Below are positions 33,446 to 41,292 of a DNA stretch of 43,174 bases, one piece after another; position 1 is the first letter of the stretch, and each line of letters starts with the position of its first letter. Below the pieces are notes generated by a model that was not told the DNA's origin, searched no databases, and was given only the letters and a program-made list of their open reading frames with translations. A program made the translations under genes and the position numbers. The stretch spans positions 866-44,039 of the forward strand of contig DDQZ01000101.1 in NCBI GenBank assembly GCA_002343505.1, in the 5' to 3' direction. Source of the DNA: Verrucomicrobiaceae bacterium UBA2429. Its GTDB lineage: Bacteria > Verrucomicrobiota > Verrucomicrobiia > Verrucomicrobiales > Verrucomicrobiaceae.

Positions 33446-34873
33446 TCAGGCGATCAGTTCCTGGATGACCTGACCGCCGAACTGGCTGAGCTGCTTGAAC
33501 CTGCCCGCGTGGTAAAAGGTCAGCTTGTTGTCATCCAGGCCCAGCAGGCGCAGGAGCGTGACGTGCAGGTCGCGCACATGATGCACGCACTCCACGGCCT
33601 CCATGCCGGTGTCGTCGGTGAGTCCGATGGTGTGGCCGGCCTTGACCCCGCCGCCCGCGAGCCAGATGGTCATGGCGGAGGGGTTGTGGTCGCGCCCGTA
33701 GGCGGTGCCGCCGCGCACGCCGTTGTCGGGCGTGCGGCCAAATTCGCCGCACCAGACGATGAGCGTGTCATCCAGCAGGCCGCGTTGTTTGAGATCCTTG
33801 ATGAGGCCGGCGATTGGCTGGTCCACCTGGCCGATGAGATTGCCGTGGGCGCGCTCGATGTAGTCGTGGCTGTCCCAAGTGCCGGCGTAGAGCTGGACGA
33901 AGCGCACGCCTTTCTCCACCAGCTTGCGCGCCAGCAGGCATTTGCGGCCAAAGGCGTCTGTGGCGTCCCGGCCGATGCCGTACATCTCCCGGGTTTTCTC
34001 AGTTTCGCCGGCCAGGTCAAGCACCTCGGGCACCTGGGTCTGCATTCGAAAGGCCAGCTCGTAGTTGTTCATGCGCGCCTTCAATTCGTCATGCCAGGGA
34101 TGCTCGCGCGCGTGCCTGTCGTTGATTTTTGCCAGCAGGTCGAGATTGGCGCGCTGGTGCTCCTGTGTGATGCCCGGCGGCGGCTGCAGGTCGAGGATGG
34201 GGCTGCCTTTGGCGCGCAGGGGTGTGCCTTGAAAATGCGCGGGCAGGTAGCCGTTGCCCCAATTGGCGCTGCCGCCCTGCGGGTAGCTGATCTCCGGCAG
34301 CACGACAAAACCGGGCAGGTCCTGGTTCACGCTGCCGAGACCGTAAGTGACCCATGCGCCAATGGCGGGATCGCCCCCGAAGCGGTTGCCGCAGTTCATT
34401 TGATACATCGCCGTCGGGTGGTTGACGCTGTCCACCTGGCAGCCGCGGAAGAAACAAAGCTCGTCCGCCACGCCGGCGAGGTGACGCCACGGCTCGCTCA
34501 TCCACGCGCCGCTTTGCCCATGCTGCGAGAACTTGAAGGGGCTGCGCACATAGTAGCGCTTGCCGCTCTCCATGGCTGACTTCTGCCTGCCCTCGCGGAT
34601 GAATTCTTTGAGGTGCAGTTTTTCCAGCGCTGGTTTGGGATCGAAGCAGTCAATGTGCGAGGGACCGCCCTCCATCATGAGAAAGATGCAGTTTTTTGCC
34701 TTTGCGTGCGCCTGCTGCGGTTTGGGCGCCAGAGGCCCTGGAGACTTTTCCGCCGCCATCATGGAGCTGAAGGCCACGCTGCCAAGCGATGCCCCGAGTC
34801 CATAGACGAACTCGCGCCGCGTGGGCGCGTGCAGCGCGCGCGCTCCGGCGCAGGGAAAGTATGGGGTTCTCAT
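33446..34873 (-). CDS. Second Tat-exported DUF1501 family protein
   Basis: This 475-aa protein starts at ATG 34873, giving Tat motif TRREFVYGLGASLGS (Arg-Arg at 19-20). An ORF from 34963 would add 30 residues ahead of it. Motifs are CIFLMMEGGPSHIDCFDPKP, SQHGQSGAWMSEPW, GTWDSHDYI, VWCGEFGRTPDNGV and GRDHNPSAMTIWLAGGGVKA, as in the DUF1501 family. It is paralogous to the gene at 26069-27484 but clearly diverged. Here again no DUF1549/DUF1553 partner is adjacent. The biochemical role is unknown. It is divergent from the ABC ATPase, with 152 bases between. Confidence 0.9.
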   Translation of the reverse strand: MRTPYFPCAGARALHAPTRREFVYGLGASLGSVAFSSMMAAEKSPGPLAPKPQQAHAKAKNCIFLMMEGGPSHIDCFDPKPALEKLHLKEFIREGRQKSAMESGKRYYVRSPFKFSQHGQSGAWMSEPWRHLAGVADELCFFRGCQVDSVNHPTAMYQMNCGNRFGGDPAIGAWVTYGLGSVNQDLPGFVVLPEISYPQGGSANWGNGYLPAHFQGTPLRAKGSPILDLQPPPGITQEHQRANLDLLAKINDRHAREHPWHDELKARMNNYELAFRMQTQVPEVLDLAGETEKTREMYGIGRDATDAFGRKCLLARKLVEKGVRFVQLYAGTWDSHDYIERAHGNLIGQVDQPIAGLIKDLKQRGLLDDTLIVWCGEFGRTPDNGVRGGTAYGRDHNPSAMTIWLAGGGVKAGHTIGLTDDTGMEAVECVHHVRDLHVTLLRLLGLDDNKLTFYHAGRFKQLSQFGGQVIQELIA

Positions 34874-35025
34874 GGTGTCGCGGGGCTTTGTCTTTGAAAG
34901 GGAACGAAGATGGATGCCCGTACCTTTTCCCCGAATCCCCCGCGCCAGTGCCAAACTTTCCATCCGCCCGGCAAGAATCCGTCCTTTTCAGCCGCCGATC
35001 CACGTTTACAACTCCGGCGCGTTTC

Positions 35026-35745
35026 ATGATCCAGATCGAAAACCTGACCATGCAGTACGGCGACTTGAGGGCGCTGGATGAGTTGTCGCTCGAAGTGCGG
35101 CCCGGCGAGTTGTTCGCCTTTCTCGGCCCCAACGGCGCGGGCAAGACCACGGCCATACGCCTGCTCACCGGGCTGATGAAACCCCTCTCCGGCAGCGTGC
35201 GGCTGTGCGGCTTCGACATTCAGTCGGAGCCGATGAAGGCCAAGGCGCTGCTCGGCTATGTGCCGGACGTGGCCGCGTTTTATGAAAAGCTCAGCGCCCC
35301 TGAGTTCATGCACTTCATCGCGGAGCTTTTCGAGATGGACCCCGCCCGCGCGGCGGAGCGCACGGAGGCGCTCTTCACCCGCTTCGCGCTGCATGAGCAC
35401 TGCGGGCAGAGGATCGAGAATCTCAGCCACGGCACGCGCCAGCGGCTCGCCATCGCCAGCGCGCTGCTGCACGAGCCGAAGGTCTTTGTCATAGACGAGC
35501 CGATGGTGGGGCTGGACCCCATCCACGCGCGTGTGGTGAAGGAGGAGCTGAAAAATCTCAGCCGCTCTGGAGCCACGGTGCTGATGAGCACGCACCTGCT
35601 CAACATCGCCGAGGAGCTCGCCGACCGCATTGGCATCCTGAAGCGGGGCAGGCTCGTTTTCGACGGCACGATGGCGGAGCTGCGCGCGACTCGTGAGAAG
35701 GAGGGGCAGAGCCTGGAGGAGTTGTTTTTGGAAATGGTGGAATGA
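35026..35745 (+). CDS. ABC transporter ATP-binding protein without adjacent permease
   Basis: This is a 239-aa ABC ATPase. Walker A is GPNGAGKTTA, the Q-loop region is GYVPDVAAFYEKLS, the signature is LSHGTRQRLAIA (degenerate from LSGGQ), Walker B is VFVIDEPMVGLD and the switch histidine is in LMSTHLL. The short form and sequence style (MIQIENLTMQYGDLRALDEL) resemble ABC-2-type exporter ATPases of the YhaQ/EcsA/NatA kind. The start at ATG 35026 was chosen because the family begins there; an upstream start at 34789 would run through the divergent promoter region. No membrane partner follows: the next gene is on the opposite strand after 22 bases. The substrate is unknown. Confidence 0.9.
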   Translation: MIQIENLTMQYGDLRALDELSLEVRPGELFAFLGPNGAGKTTAIRLLTGLMKPLSGSVRLCGFDIQSEPMKAKALLGYVPDVAAFYEKLSAPEFMHFIAELFEMDPARAAERTEALFTRFALHEHCGQRIENLSHGTRQRLAIASALLHEPKVFVIDEPMVGLDPIHARVVKEELKNLSRSGATVLMSTHLLNIAEELADRIGILKRGRLVFDGTMAELRATREKEGQSLEELFLEMVE

Positions 35746-35767
35746 GCGGCGGCCAGCCTGGTTGGTG

Positions 35768-37060
35768 TCAGTCCGCTCCGGGCAGCTCGCGCAGCTTCTT
35801 GCGCAGGGTGGCGCGGTTCATCCGCAGGGCTGCGGCGAGATGAGTGGGGCGGCCTTCATGCCGCTCCAGCAGTTCGGACAGCATCCAGTGCTCGATGTCC
35901 GCAAGCAGGGTGTCGTAATCCGGGGTGCTCTCGCCGCCCGCAGTCAGCCTTTGATCCAGCCAGGCGGTGAGGGCCTGGCGCAAATTTTCCTCTAGCACGG
36001 CTCCGCCCGCAGCGCGCGCGCTGGCGACACTCTCCGGCAAATGATGGGGCAGGATGACCGTGCCGGCGCAGACGGCCGAGGCATGGCGCATGGCTCCGGC
36101 CAGCTCGCGCACATTGCCGGGCCAGTCGTGGCCTTTGAGCAGGGACATGGCCGCCGGATCAACCAGCATGTCGCGTCCCGGCGAGGCGCTGGCGAGCAGG
36201 TAGGAGGCCAGTGCGGGAATGTCCTCCGTGCGCGCGCTCAGGGGCGGCAGCCGCAGGCGCAGCACGCCGAGCTGGTAGTGCAGATCCTCGCGAAACAAGC
36301 CTGCGGCGATTTTGACGGGCAGATCGGCTGATGTGGTGGCGAGAATGCGGCGCGTGTTTTCCTGCAAGGCTGCGGAGAGGTCGCCCTGGAGAGGTAGCGG
36401 CAGGCTCGCGGCTTCCTCGATCAGGAGCGGGCCTTCGCCTGCCAGAGCCTCGTGGAACGCGGCGCGCGCCTTGCCGTCGGGCCACTCGTCGCAACGGAAT
36501 ATTTTCAATGGCGAGCTGTCCGCGGAATGCCGGGCGATGACTTCCGCGGCGAGGGTTTTGCCCGTGCCCGGCGCGCCGGTGATGAGCACAGGCTCGCGCG
36601 TCGCGCAGGCCTGGGCGACAACGGCGAAGGCGCGCTGCATGGCGGGCGCCGAGCCGATCATCAGCGGACGCGGCGCGGCGGGCGCCGGCTGCTGAGGTTT
36701 GTCCGGCTTGAGCAGGGCGCGCAGGCAGCTTTGCAGGTCGGCCAGGTTGAGCGGCTTGAGAAAATATTCATGCGCACCGAGGCGGCGCGCCTCCAGGGCA
36801 TGATCCAGCGTGCCATGCGCGGTGATGACCAGCACGGGCGCGGAGCAGCCGCGCGCTTTGAGAGTCTCCAGCACCCTCAGTCCGCTCATGTCCGGCAGGC
36901 CGATGTCGAGAAGCACGGCGTCGAAGGCAGCGCGCCCGGCCTTTTCCAGACCGCCCTGACCGGAGGCTGACACTGCGGGTTCGGCTCCCAGACGGCGGGC
37001 AGCCACGGCCAGCGCGGCGGCGAGCGCGTGGTCGTCCTCGATGATCAAAACTCGTGGCAT
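35768..37060 (-). CDS. NtrC-like response regulator lacking the GAFTGA motif
   Basis: This 430-aa protein is built as receiver - AAA+ - Fis-type helix-turn-helix. The receiver has the acidic pair EDD at 8-10, phospho-acceptor Asp52 in AVLLDIGLPDMSG and switch Lys in FLKPL. The AAA+ domain has Walker A GAPGTGKT (about 162-169), a Walker B-like LLIEEAASLP with Glu-Glu in place of Asp-Glu, and GLFREDLHYQL with the arginine finger. The region between Walker A and B is about 20 residues shorter than in typical NtrC proteins, and the GAFTGA loop that contacts sigma-54 is absent. The C-terminus HLAAALRMNRATLRKKLREL is a Fis-type HTH. The start at ATG 37060 is preferred over TTG 37069. It is encoded directly after its histidine kinase. 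Confidence 0.88.
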   Translation of the reverse strand: MPRVLIIEDDHALAAALAVAARRLGAEPAVSASGQGGLEKAGRAAFDAVLLDIGLPDMSGLRVLETLKARGCSAPVLVITAHGTLDHALEARRLGAHEYFLKPLNLADLQSCLRALLKPDKPQQPAPAAPRPLMIGSAPAMQRAFAVVAQACATREPVLITGAPGTGKTLAAEVIARHSADSSPLKIFRCDEWPDGKARAAFHEALAGEGPLLIEEAASLPLPLQGDLSAALQENTRRILATTSADLPVKIAAGLFREDLHYQLGVLRLRLPPLSARTEDIPALASYLLASASPGRDMLVDPAAMSLLKGHDWPGNVRELAGAMRHASAVCAGTVILPHHLPESVASARAAGGAVLEENLRQALTAWLDQRLTAGGESTPDYDTLLADIEHWMLSELLERHEGRPTHLAAALRMNRATLRKKLRELPGAD

Positions 37061-37065
37061 AAGGC

Positions 37066-38403
37066 TCAAGAATCCCCGTCAGCCCCGCATGGCAACTCCA
37101 ATTCCACCACTGCCCCGCCTTCGGGATGATTTTTGATCCGCAGGCTGCCTTGATGGGCGGAAACAATCTCCTCCACCACATTGAGTCCCACTCCCATGCC
37201 GCCCTCTTTTTCAGAGTAAAAAAGACCGGTCGCCTGCTGGAGCGCGGCCCGGCTGAATCCGGGGCCGCTGTCATGGAAGACCAGGCGCGCATGGGTTCCC
37301 TCACTTTGCAGTCTCACACTGAGCAGACCGCCGCCGGGCATGGCCTGGATGGCGTTGAGGATAACATTGCGGAAGGCCTGGCCGAGCCGGACGCGGTCGC
37401 CCGGGACAGTGACCTCCGGGCCGGGTTCGAGATTCATGCGCACGCCGGCGTGCCGCGCTTGGAGGCGCACGGAGTCGAGAGTGGCGCATAAAAGTCCGCG
37501 CAGTTCCAAAGGCGCCTTTTCCGGTGGCGAGGGCCGCGCGAGAAAGAGCCACTGGTTCACCAGTCCCTCGATGACGCGCGCCTCCTCGATCACATGTTTG
37601 AGCGAGGAGGCGGTCTCGGCGTTGTGAGATGCGCTGTCGAGCAGTTGCGCGTGAAGCTGGATGGAAGCCAGCGGGTTTTTGATTTCATGGGCCAGCCCGG
37701 TGGCCACGCGTCCCAGCAAGGCCAGGCGCTCGGATTCCTCGCGCCGGCGCCTTTCCTGATGCAAGTCGGCGCGCGCCCGGGAGAGAGCGCGCGCGAGGAG
37801 GCCGATCTCATCCTGCCTCGCCGCCTCCGCCGGCATGGGGCCGTCCTTGCTGAAAAAACCGGGCAGCATTCGTGTCAGTCCGGTCAATGGCCGCACCACC
37901 TGGCGCGCGCCGAGCCATGCCATGAGCGCGGCCAGCAGCCAGAAAGCGGGCAGCGCGTGGCGCATGACGGGATGCCGCAGGCTCAGCGCCAGCGGCGGCT
38001 CGGCGCGCACGAAGATCATGTCATGAGTTTCATCCAGGCTCAGCGCAAGAGCCTGCCTGCCATCCGGAAGCCGCTGCCAGTCCGTTCCCGTGCGCGCCTC
38101 CATGAGGGCGGGTTTCAAATCCCCGCCCGGCATGGGATCGAGTGCGCCAGTCATTGAACGAAAATAAATGTCCAGTCCGAGAAGCTCGCGCAAATCACCC
38201 GCCAGGCGCGCGCTGCGCGGCAGGTTCAGCCTGCGCACGAAGTCCGCATGGTTTTTTGCCAGAGCGGCGGCCTCGCGGGCGGACTCCGTGTGTTGCATGC
38301 GGCCCAGCCAGGCCAGCAGCAGGATCGAGCCTCCCGCCACGCAGGCAAGCATCGCCAGCGCGTGCCGCGCCGCCAGACTGCGATGCCAGACTGGCGCGCT
38401 CAT
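37066..38403 (-). CDS. Membrane sensor histidine kinase (NtrB/ZraS-like)
   Basis: This 445-aa kinase has two membrane segments (about 14-34 and 150-168) enclosing a roughly 115-residue periplasmic sensor region without a recognised domain. A HAMP-like linker (RQVVRPLTGLTRMLPGFF) follows, then the dimerisation/phospho-acceptor box GLAHEIKNPLASIQL with His239. The ATPase domain has the N-box NVILNAIQAM, G1 DSGPGF and G2 GMGVGLNVVEE. It should phosphorylate the adjacent response regulator. The start ATG overlaps the stop of the gluconokinase gene by 4 bases (ATGA), and its own stop lies 5 bases before the regulator ATG, indicating translational coupling. The signal sensed is unknown. Confidence 0.92.
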   Translation of the reverse strand: MSAPVWHRSLAARHALAMLACVAGGSILLLAWLGRMQHTESAREAAALAKNHADFVRRLNLPRSARLAGDLRELLGLDIYFRSMTGALDPMPGGDLKPALMEARTGTDWQRLPDGRQALALSLDETHDMIFVRAEPPLALSLRHPVMRHALPAFWLLAALMAWLGARQVVRPLTGLTRMLPGFFSKDGPMPAEAARQDEIGLLARALSRARADLHQERRRREESERLALLGRVATGLAHEIKNPLASIQLHAQLLDSASHNAETASSLKHVIEEARVIEGLVNQWLFLARPSPPEKAPLELRGLLCATLDSVRLQARHAGVRMNLEPGPEVTVPGDRVRLGQAFRNVILNAIQAMPGGGLLSVRLQSEGTHARLVFHDSGPGFSRAALQQATGLFYSEKEGGMGVGLNVVEEIVSAHQGSLRIKNHPEGGAVVELELPCGADGDS

Positions 38404-38951
38404 GCCCCCACGATTCCGGGCTCGCGGAGGCGGCGCAGGATTTCATCCACCACCTCACCGGGCTCCTGCTCCAGGCTCACTGTCCATAGATCGGGAGTCT
38501 CCTCCAAAATGGCAAGCTGGCTGTCGAGCAGCGAGACCGGCATGTAGTGCCCCTGACGCGCCGACATCCTCTCGAAGATGACCCCGCGCGGCCCTTTGAG
38601 ATGGATGAAAACCAGTCCCCCGCTGTCATCGCCCCCGCGCAGCCGCTCGCGGTAGGCGGCCTTCAACGCCGAGCAGGCAAGCACAAAAACCGTCGTTCGT
38701 CCGCGCATGTCCTCAATGTGCGAGCGCAGAGCGTCAAACCAGGGCCACCTGTCCTCATCAGTCAGGGGGATGCCCGCGTTCATTTTCGCCTTGTTCTCCG
38801 GCGGGTGGAAATCATCCGCATCCTCGAACACGCCGCCAAGTTTCTCCGCCAGCTTTGCGCCAATGAGGGACTTGCCGCAGCCGCACACCCCCATGATCAC
38901 GAGGGTTCCGGGCAGGGCGGGGTGCAGGGTGGCGGGGCTGGCGTCTGGCAT
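38400..38951 (-). CDS. gntK: Gluconokinase (GntK-type)
   Basis: This 183-aa P-loop kinase should phosphorylate D-gluconate to 6-phosphogluconate, feeding the pentose-phosphate or Entner-Doudoroff route. The P-loop MGVCGCGKSLIG is followed by FEDADDFHPPENKAKMNAGI, PLTDEDRWPWFDAL, VLACSALKAAYRERLR, IHLKGPRGVI and ARQGHYMPVSLLDSQL, all in GntK order. The ATG at 38951 gives the usual family length; an ATG at 39002 would add 17 atypical residues. It is the first gene of a coupled set with the histidine kinase and response regulator, an uncommon arrangement suggesting that the two-component system may respond to sugar-acid supply. Confidence 0.9.
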   Translation of the reverse strand: MPDASPATLHPALPGTLVIMGVCGCGKSLIGAKLAEKLGGVFEDADDFHPPENKAKMNAGIPLTDEDRWPWFDALRSHIEDMRGRTTVFVLACSALKAAYRERLRGGDDSGGLVFIHLKGPRGVIFERMSARQGHYMPVSLLDSQLAILEETPDLWTVSLEQEPGEVVDEILRRLREPGIVGA

Positions 38952-39085
38952 TGAAGCGGCGGATGGGAAGGTGGTCAGCCACGAATGAAGAATGGATGGC
39001 AATTGTCAAAGCCGCCGTGGGTGGACTGGAGCGGCTGTTTTTTGCGCTGGAAATGCCCGGCAAACCGGATGAAGTGCCACGTCCG

Positions 39086-41212
39086 ATGACACACTCTTTC
39101 AGGAAAATCGCGCGCATCAGCGGGCTGGCCGGGCTGACGGCCCTGGCCGCTGTGAATGCGGGCGCCCAGGCCTCCCTTGAGGAACGGCGGCAGGCGGCGC
39201 GCGAGTTGGAGCAGCGTCTTCCCAAGCCCGAGGCGGCCATCGCGGGCACGGGCGACATGGCGGCAGCGCGCCAGGCGCGGCTGCGGCAACTGCTTCCGGA
39301 ATCCACACGGCGGCTCCTGCAGCGGGAGCCTTTCCACCTGCTCATGCTGGGCGATGCCGCACCTGTGTGGCCGGAGGAAGGCGACTCGCCCGGAGGTGCG
39401 CCGGCCTTTGATGAAGTGTTCGCGCATGACTTGGCGGCGCTGTTTTTTTACACCGGCGGAGTGCGTATCGCCGGGAAAGACCAGCCCGGCGTGGAACTGG
39501 GGCCTGCCTTGGTGCTTCGAAATCTGTCCAAGCCCGGAGGCTCGGTGCTCGACGCGCCGGGTATCCTGGCTTCGACCGCGCGGCAGACACCGGTGAATCT
39601 GGTGCTGCTCTGTCTCGGCCAGGCGGAGGCGGGCATGGCTCCGGTCGTTTTCTCCAGAGCCGTGAGGGAGGCCGTCAGTGCCGCGCGGGAGATGGGGGCG
39701 GAGGTCATTCTCGCCTCATCATGGCCGCCGATGAGCGCCGCCTCCGAGCATGTCCTGGGCTTGGCGCGGCCTGCCGCTGACGCGCTGGCGGAGATCGCCG
39801 TGGAGCATGGGCTGCCTTTTGTGGATCTTGGCGGCCTGCGCGGGATCATGGATGCTCCGCCGCTGGAGGCCGGTCAGGATGTGGCGCATTGGTTTGCGGA
39901 AGTGGAGCGGGTCTATCGCGGCTTTTTTCATGACAGCGGGGCGGGTTTCATCCCCCGCGCATCACTGCACGGGCGTCTTGGAGCGGCTTTGGCGGATCAA
40001 CTCCTTGATGGTCCGCCCGCAGTGCCCTGGAGCATGGGCAAATGCGAGGCTGAACTGGATGCCCAGGGCAGGGGACTGCGGGTGTCCTGGATGCTCGAAA
40101 ACACCACGAAAGAGCCGCTCGATCTCATCGCGCTGCCTTTGATCGCGGGTGGATGGCGTCCGGTGGAGGCGGTGCCAGCCGTGCGGATCAAGCCCGGGGA
40201 AAGCACGGAGTTGGAGGCTACTTTCGCGCGCGCGCAGCCTGCCGCTGTTGATGAGCCGCTGGTGCGTCTGCCCGTGCTGCTGAGCGGAGGCGGAAGTTTG
40301 GAGATTGCCGGACTGCGCTGCCGTCTGCAGCCAGCCGCGGTGGTCTGGGAAATGGAGACTTTTTTCAATCAGGAAAGCGCCATTTCGCCCGCGTGCGTCC
40401 TGGTGAACCATGGCAAACGACCGCTTAAAGGCTCATGGCAGGCCGGGTTTAACGGAGCGACTCTGAAGGGGCAGTATGACGTGCCCGCCGGTGCCAGCCA
40501 GACTCTGGATATACGTTTCGAACTTCCGAGTGACGCATCAGGCCGCGCCTTGCCGCTCTCTTTGAGGCTGGAGGGCGACTTCAAACATGAATCCACGCGC
40601 TCCCTCCGCCTCACGCCCAACCTCGGTCTCGGCACCGCTCGCCCGCTTGCCGCATCCGACCCTGCGCTGGATGGCAAAGCCGCCCTCACCGCTCATGCCG
40701 ATGCATCCACGCTGACGCTCATGCTCGATCTCGCCGACTCAGGCTTGCTCACCGACTCTCCCGCCGGACCCGCCTGGGAATTGCTGCTGCGACTGGACGC
40801 GCGCAGCTATGGCAAGAGGCTCGAATCCGGGGCTGCCGCAGCCTTGCGCGTCAGCGGACCGGCTGTGGACGGCCCTGGAAAAGTGGACCATGTGCCAGCC
40901 TGGGCTTTTGGCACCGGATACGCGGCTGGTTTTGATCCCGCCGAATTCAAGGCGGAGCTCCTCACCCTCCAGGAAAGCAGGCGTCAGATTCGCCTGACGG
41001 TGCCGCGCACTTATTTGTATCTTCACGAGTGGGCGCTGGAAAACGGCAACAGCCAGCTCGGCATCAACCTCCGTCTCCGCCTCAACGGCGAGGATGGCGG
41101 CGCGGTTTTCGATCTCTCACCCACCCGCAAACCCTCTGACGCAGTGGACGCTCTCGTCGTCCTCGAACTTGCCAAACAACCCACCCGCCGTTTCACCGTC
41201 AGCGTGGAGTGA
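39086..41212 (+). CDS. Exported SGNH/GDSL-hydrolase-like protein, probably catalytically impaired
   Basis: This 708-aa protein starts at ATG 39086, giving signal peptide MTHSFRKIARISGLAGLTAL (cleavage near GAQA). An upstream ATG at 38951 would overlap the divergent gene start. Residues about 80-310 have the layout of an SGNH fold: block I LLMLGDAAPVW where GDS is expected (Ser replaced by Ala at about 91), block III-like LVLLCLGQAEAG, EVILASSWPPMS, and block V-like FIPRASLHGRLGAALADQLL with His at about 295. The rest is beta-rich without a recognised family. Loss of the nucleophile suggests a non-catalytic or altered role. The fold assignment itself is moderate. It is divergent from the gluconokinase gene and followed 80 bases later by purH. 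Confidence 0.7.
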   Translation: MTHSFRKIARISGLAGLTALAAVNAGAQASLEERRQAARELEQRLPKPEAAIAGTGDMAAARQARLRQLLPESTRRLLQREPFHLLMLGDAAPVWPEEGDSPGGAPAFDEVFAHDLAALFFYTGGVRIAGKDQPGVELGPALVLRNLSKPGGSVLDAPGILASTARQTPVNLVLLCLGQAEAGMAPVVFSRAVREAVSAAREMGAEVILASSWPPMSAASEHVLGLARPAADALAEIAVEHGLPFVDLGGLRGIMDAPPLEAGQDVAHWFAEVERVYRGFFHDSGAGFIPRASLHGRLGAALADQLLDGPPAVPWSMGKCEAELDAQGRGLRVSWMLENTTKEPLDLIALPLIAGGWRPVEAVPAVRIKPGESTELEATFARAQPAAVDEPLVRLPVLLSGGGSLEIAGLRCRLQPAAVVWEMETFFNQESAISPACVLVNHGKRPLKGSWQAGFNGATLKGQYDVPAGASQTLDIRFELPSDASGRALPLSLRLEGDFKHESTRSLRLTPNLGLGTARPLAASDPALDGKAALTAHADASTLTLMLDLADSGLLTDSPAGPAWELLLRLDARSYGKRLESGAAAALRVSGPAVDGPGKVDHVPAWAFGTGYAAGFDPAEFKAELLTLQESRRQIRLTVPRTYLYLHEWALENGNSQLGINLRLRLNGEDGGAVFDLSPTRKPSDAVDALVVLELAKQPTRRFTVSVE

Positions 41213-41292
41213 GACGCACAAGTATCGAAATTCGAAAAACCAGGACCAGCCGCCATCAACAACAACAACATCCAGTCACTGCAACCCCGCCC
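41213..41292 (+). promoter_or_regulatory. Leader region of purH
   Basis: This 80-base gap contains an 11-base inverted repeat, TCGAAATTCGA (41225-41235), and a CAA-repeat tract (about 41256-41270) that should be unstructured in mRNA. No strong Shine-Dalgarno sequence precedes the purH ATG. The promoter could lie here, but I cannot place -35/-10 boxes. Confidence 0.35.

Noticed and set aside
34874..35025. A sigma-54-like -24 box (TTGGCACT on the minus strand) upstream of the second DUF1501 gene
   Set aside because: The required GC of the -12 element at the right spacing (GG-N10-GC) is absent.
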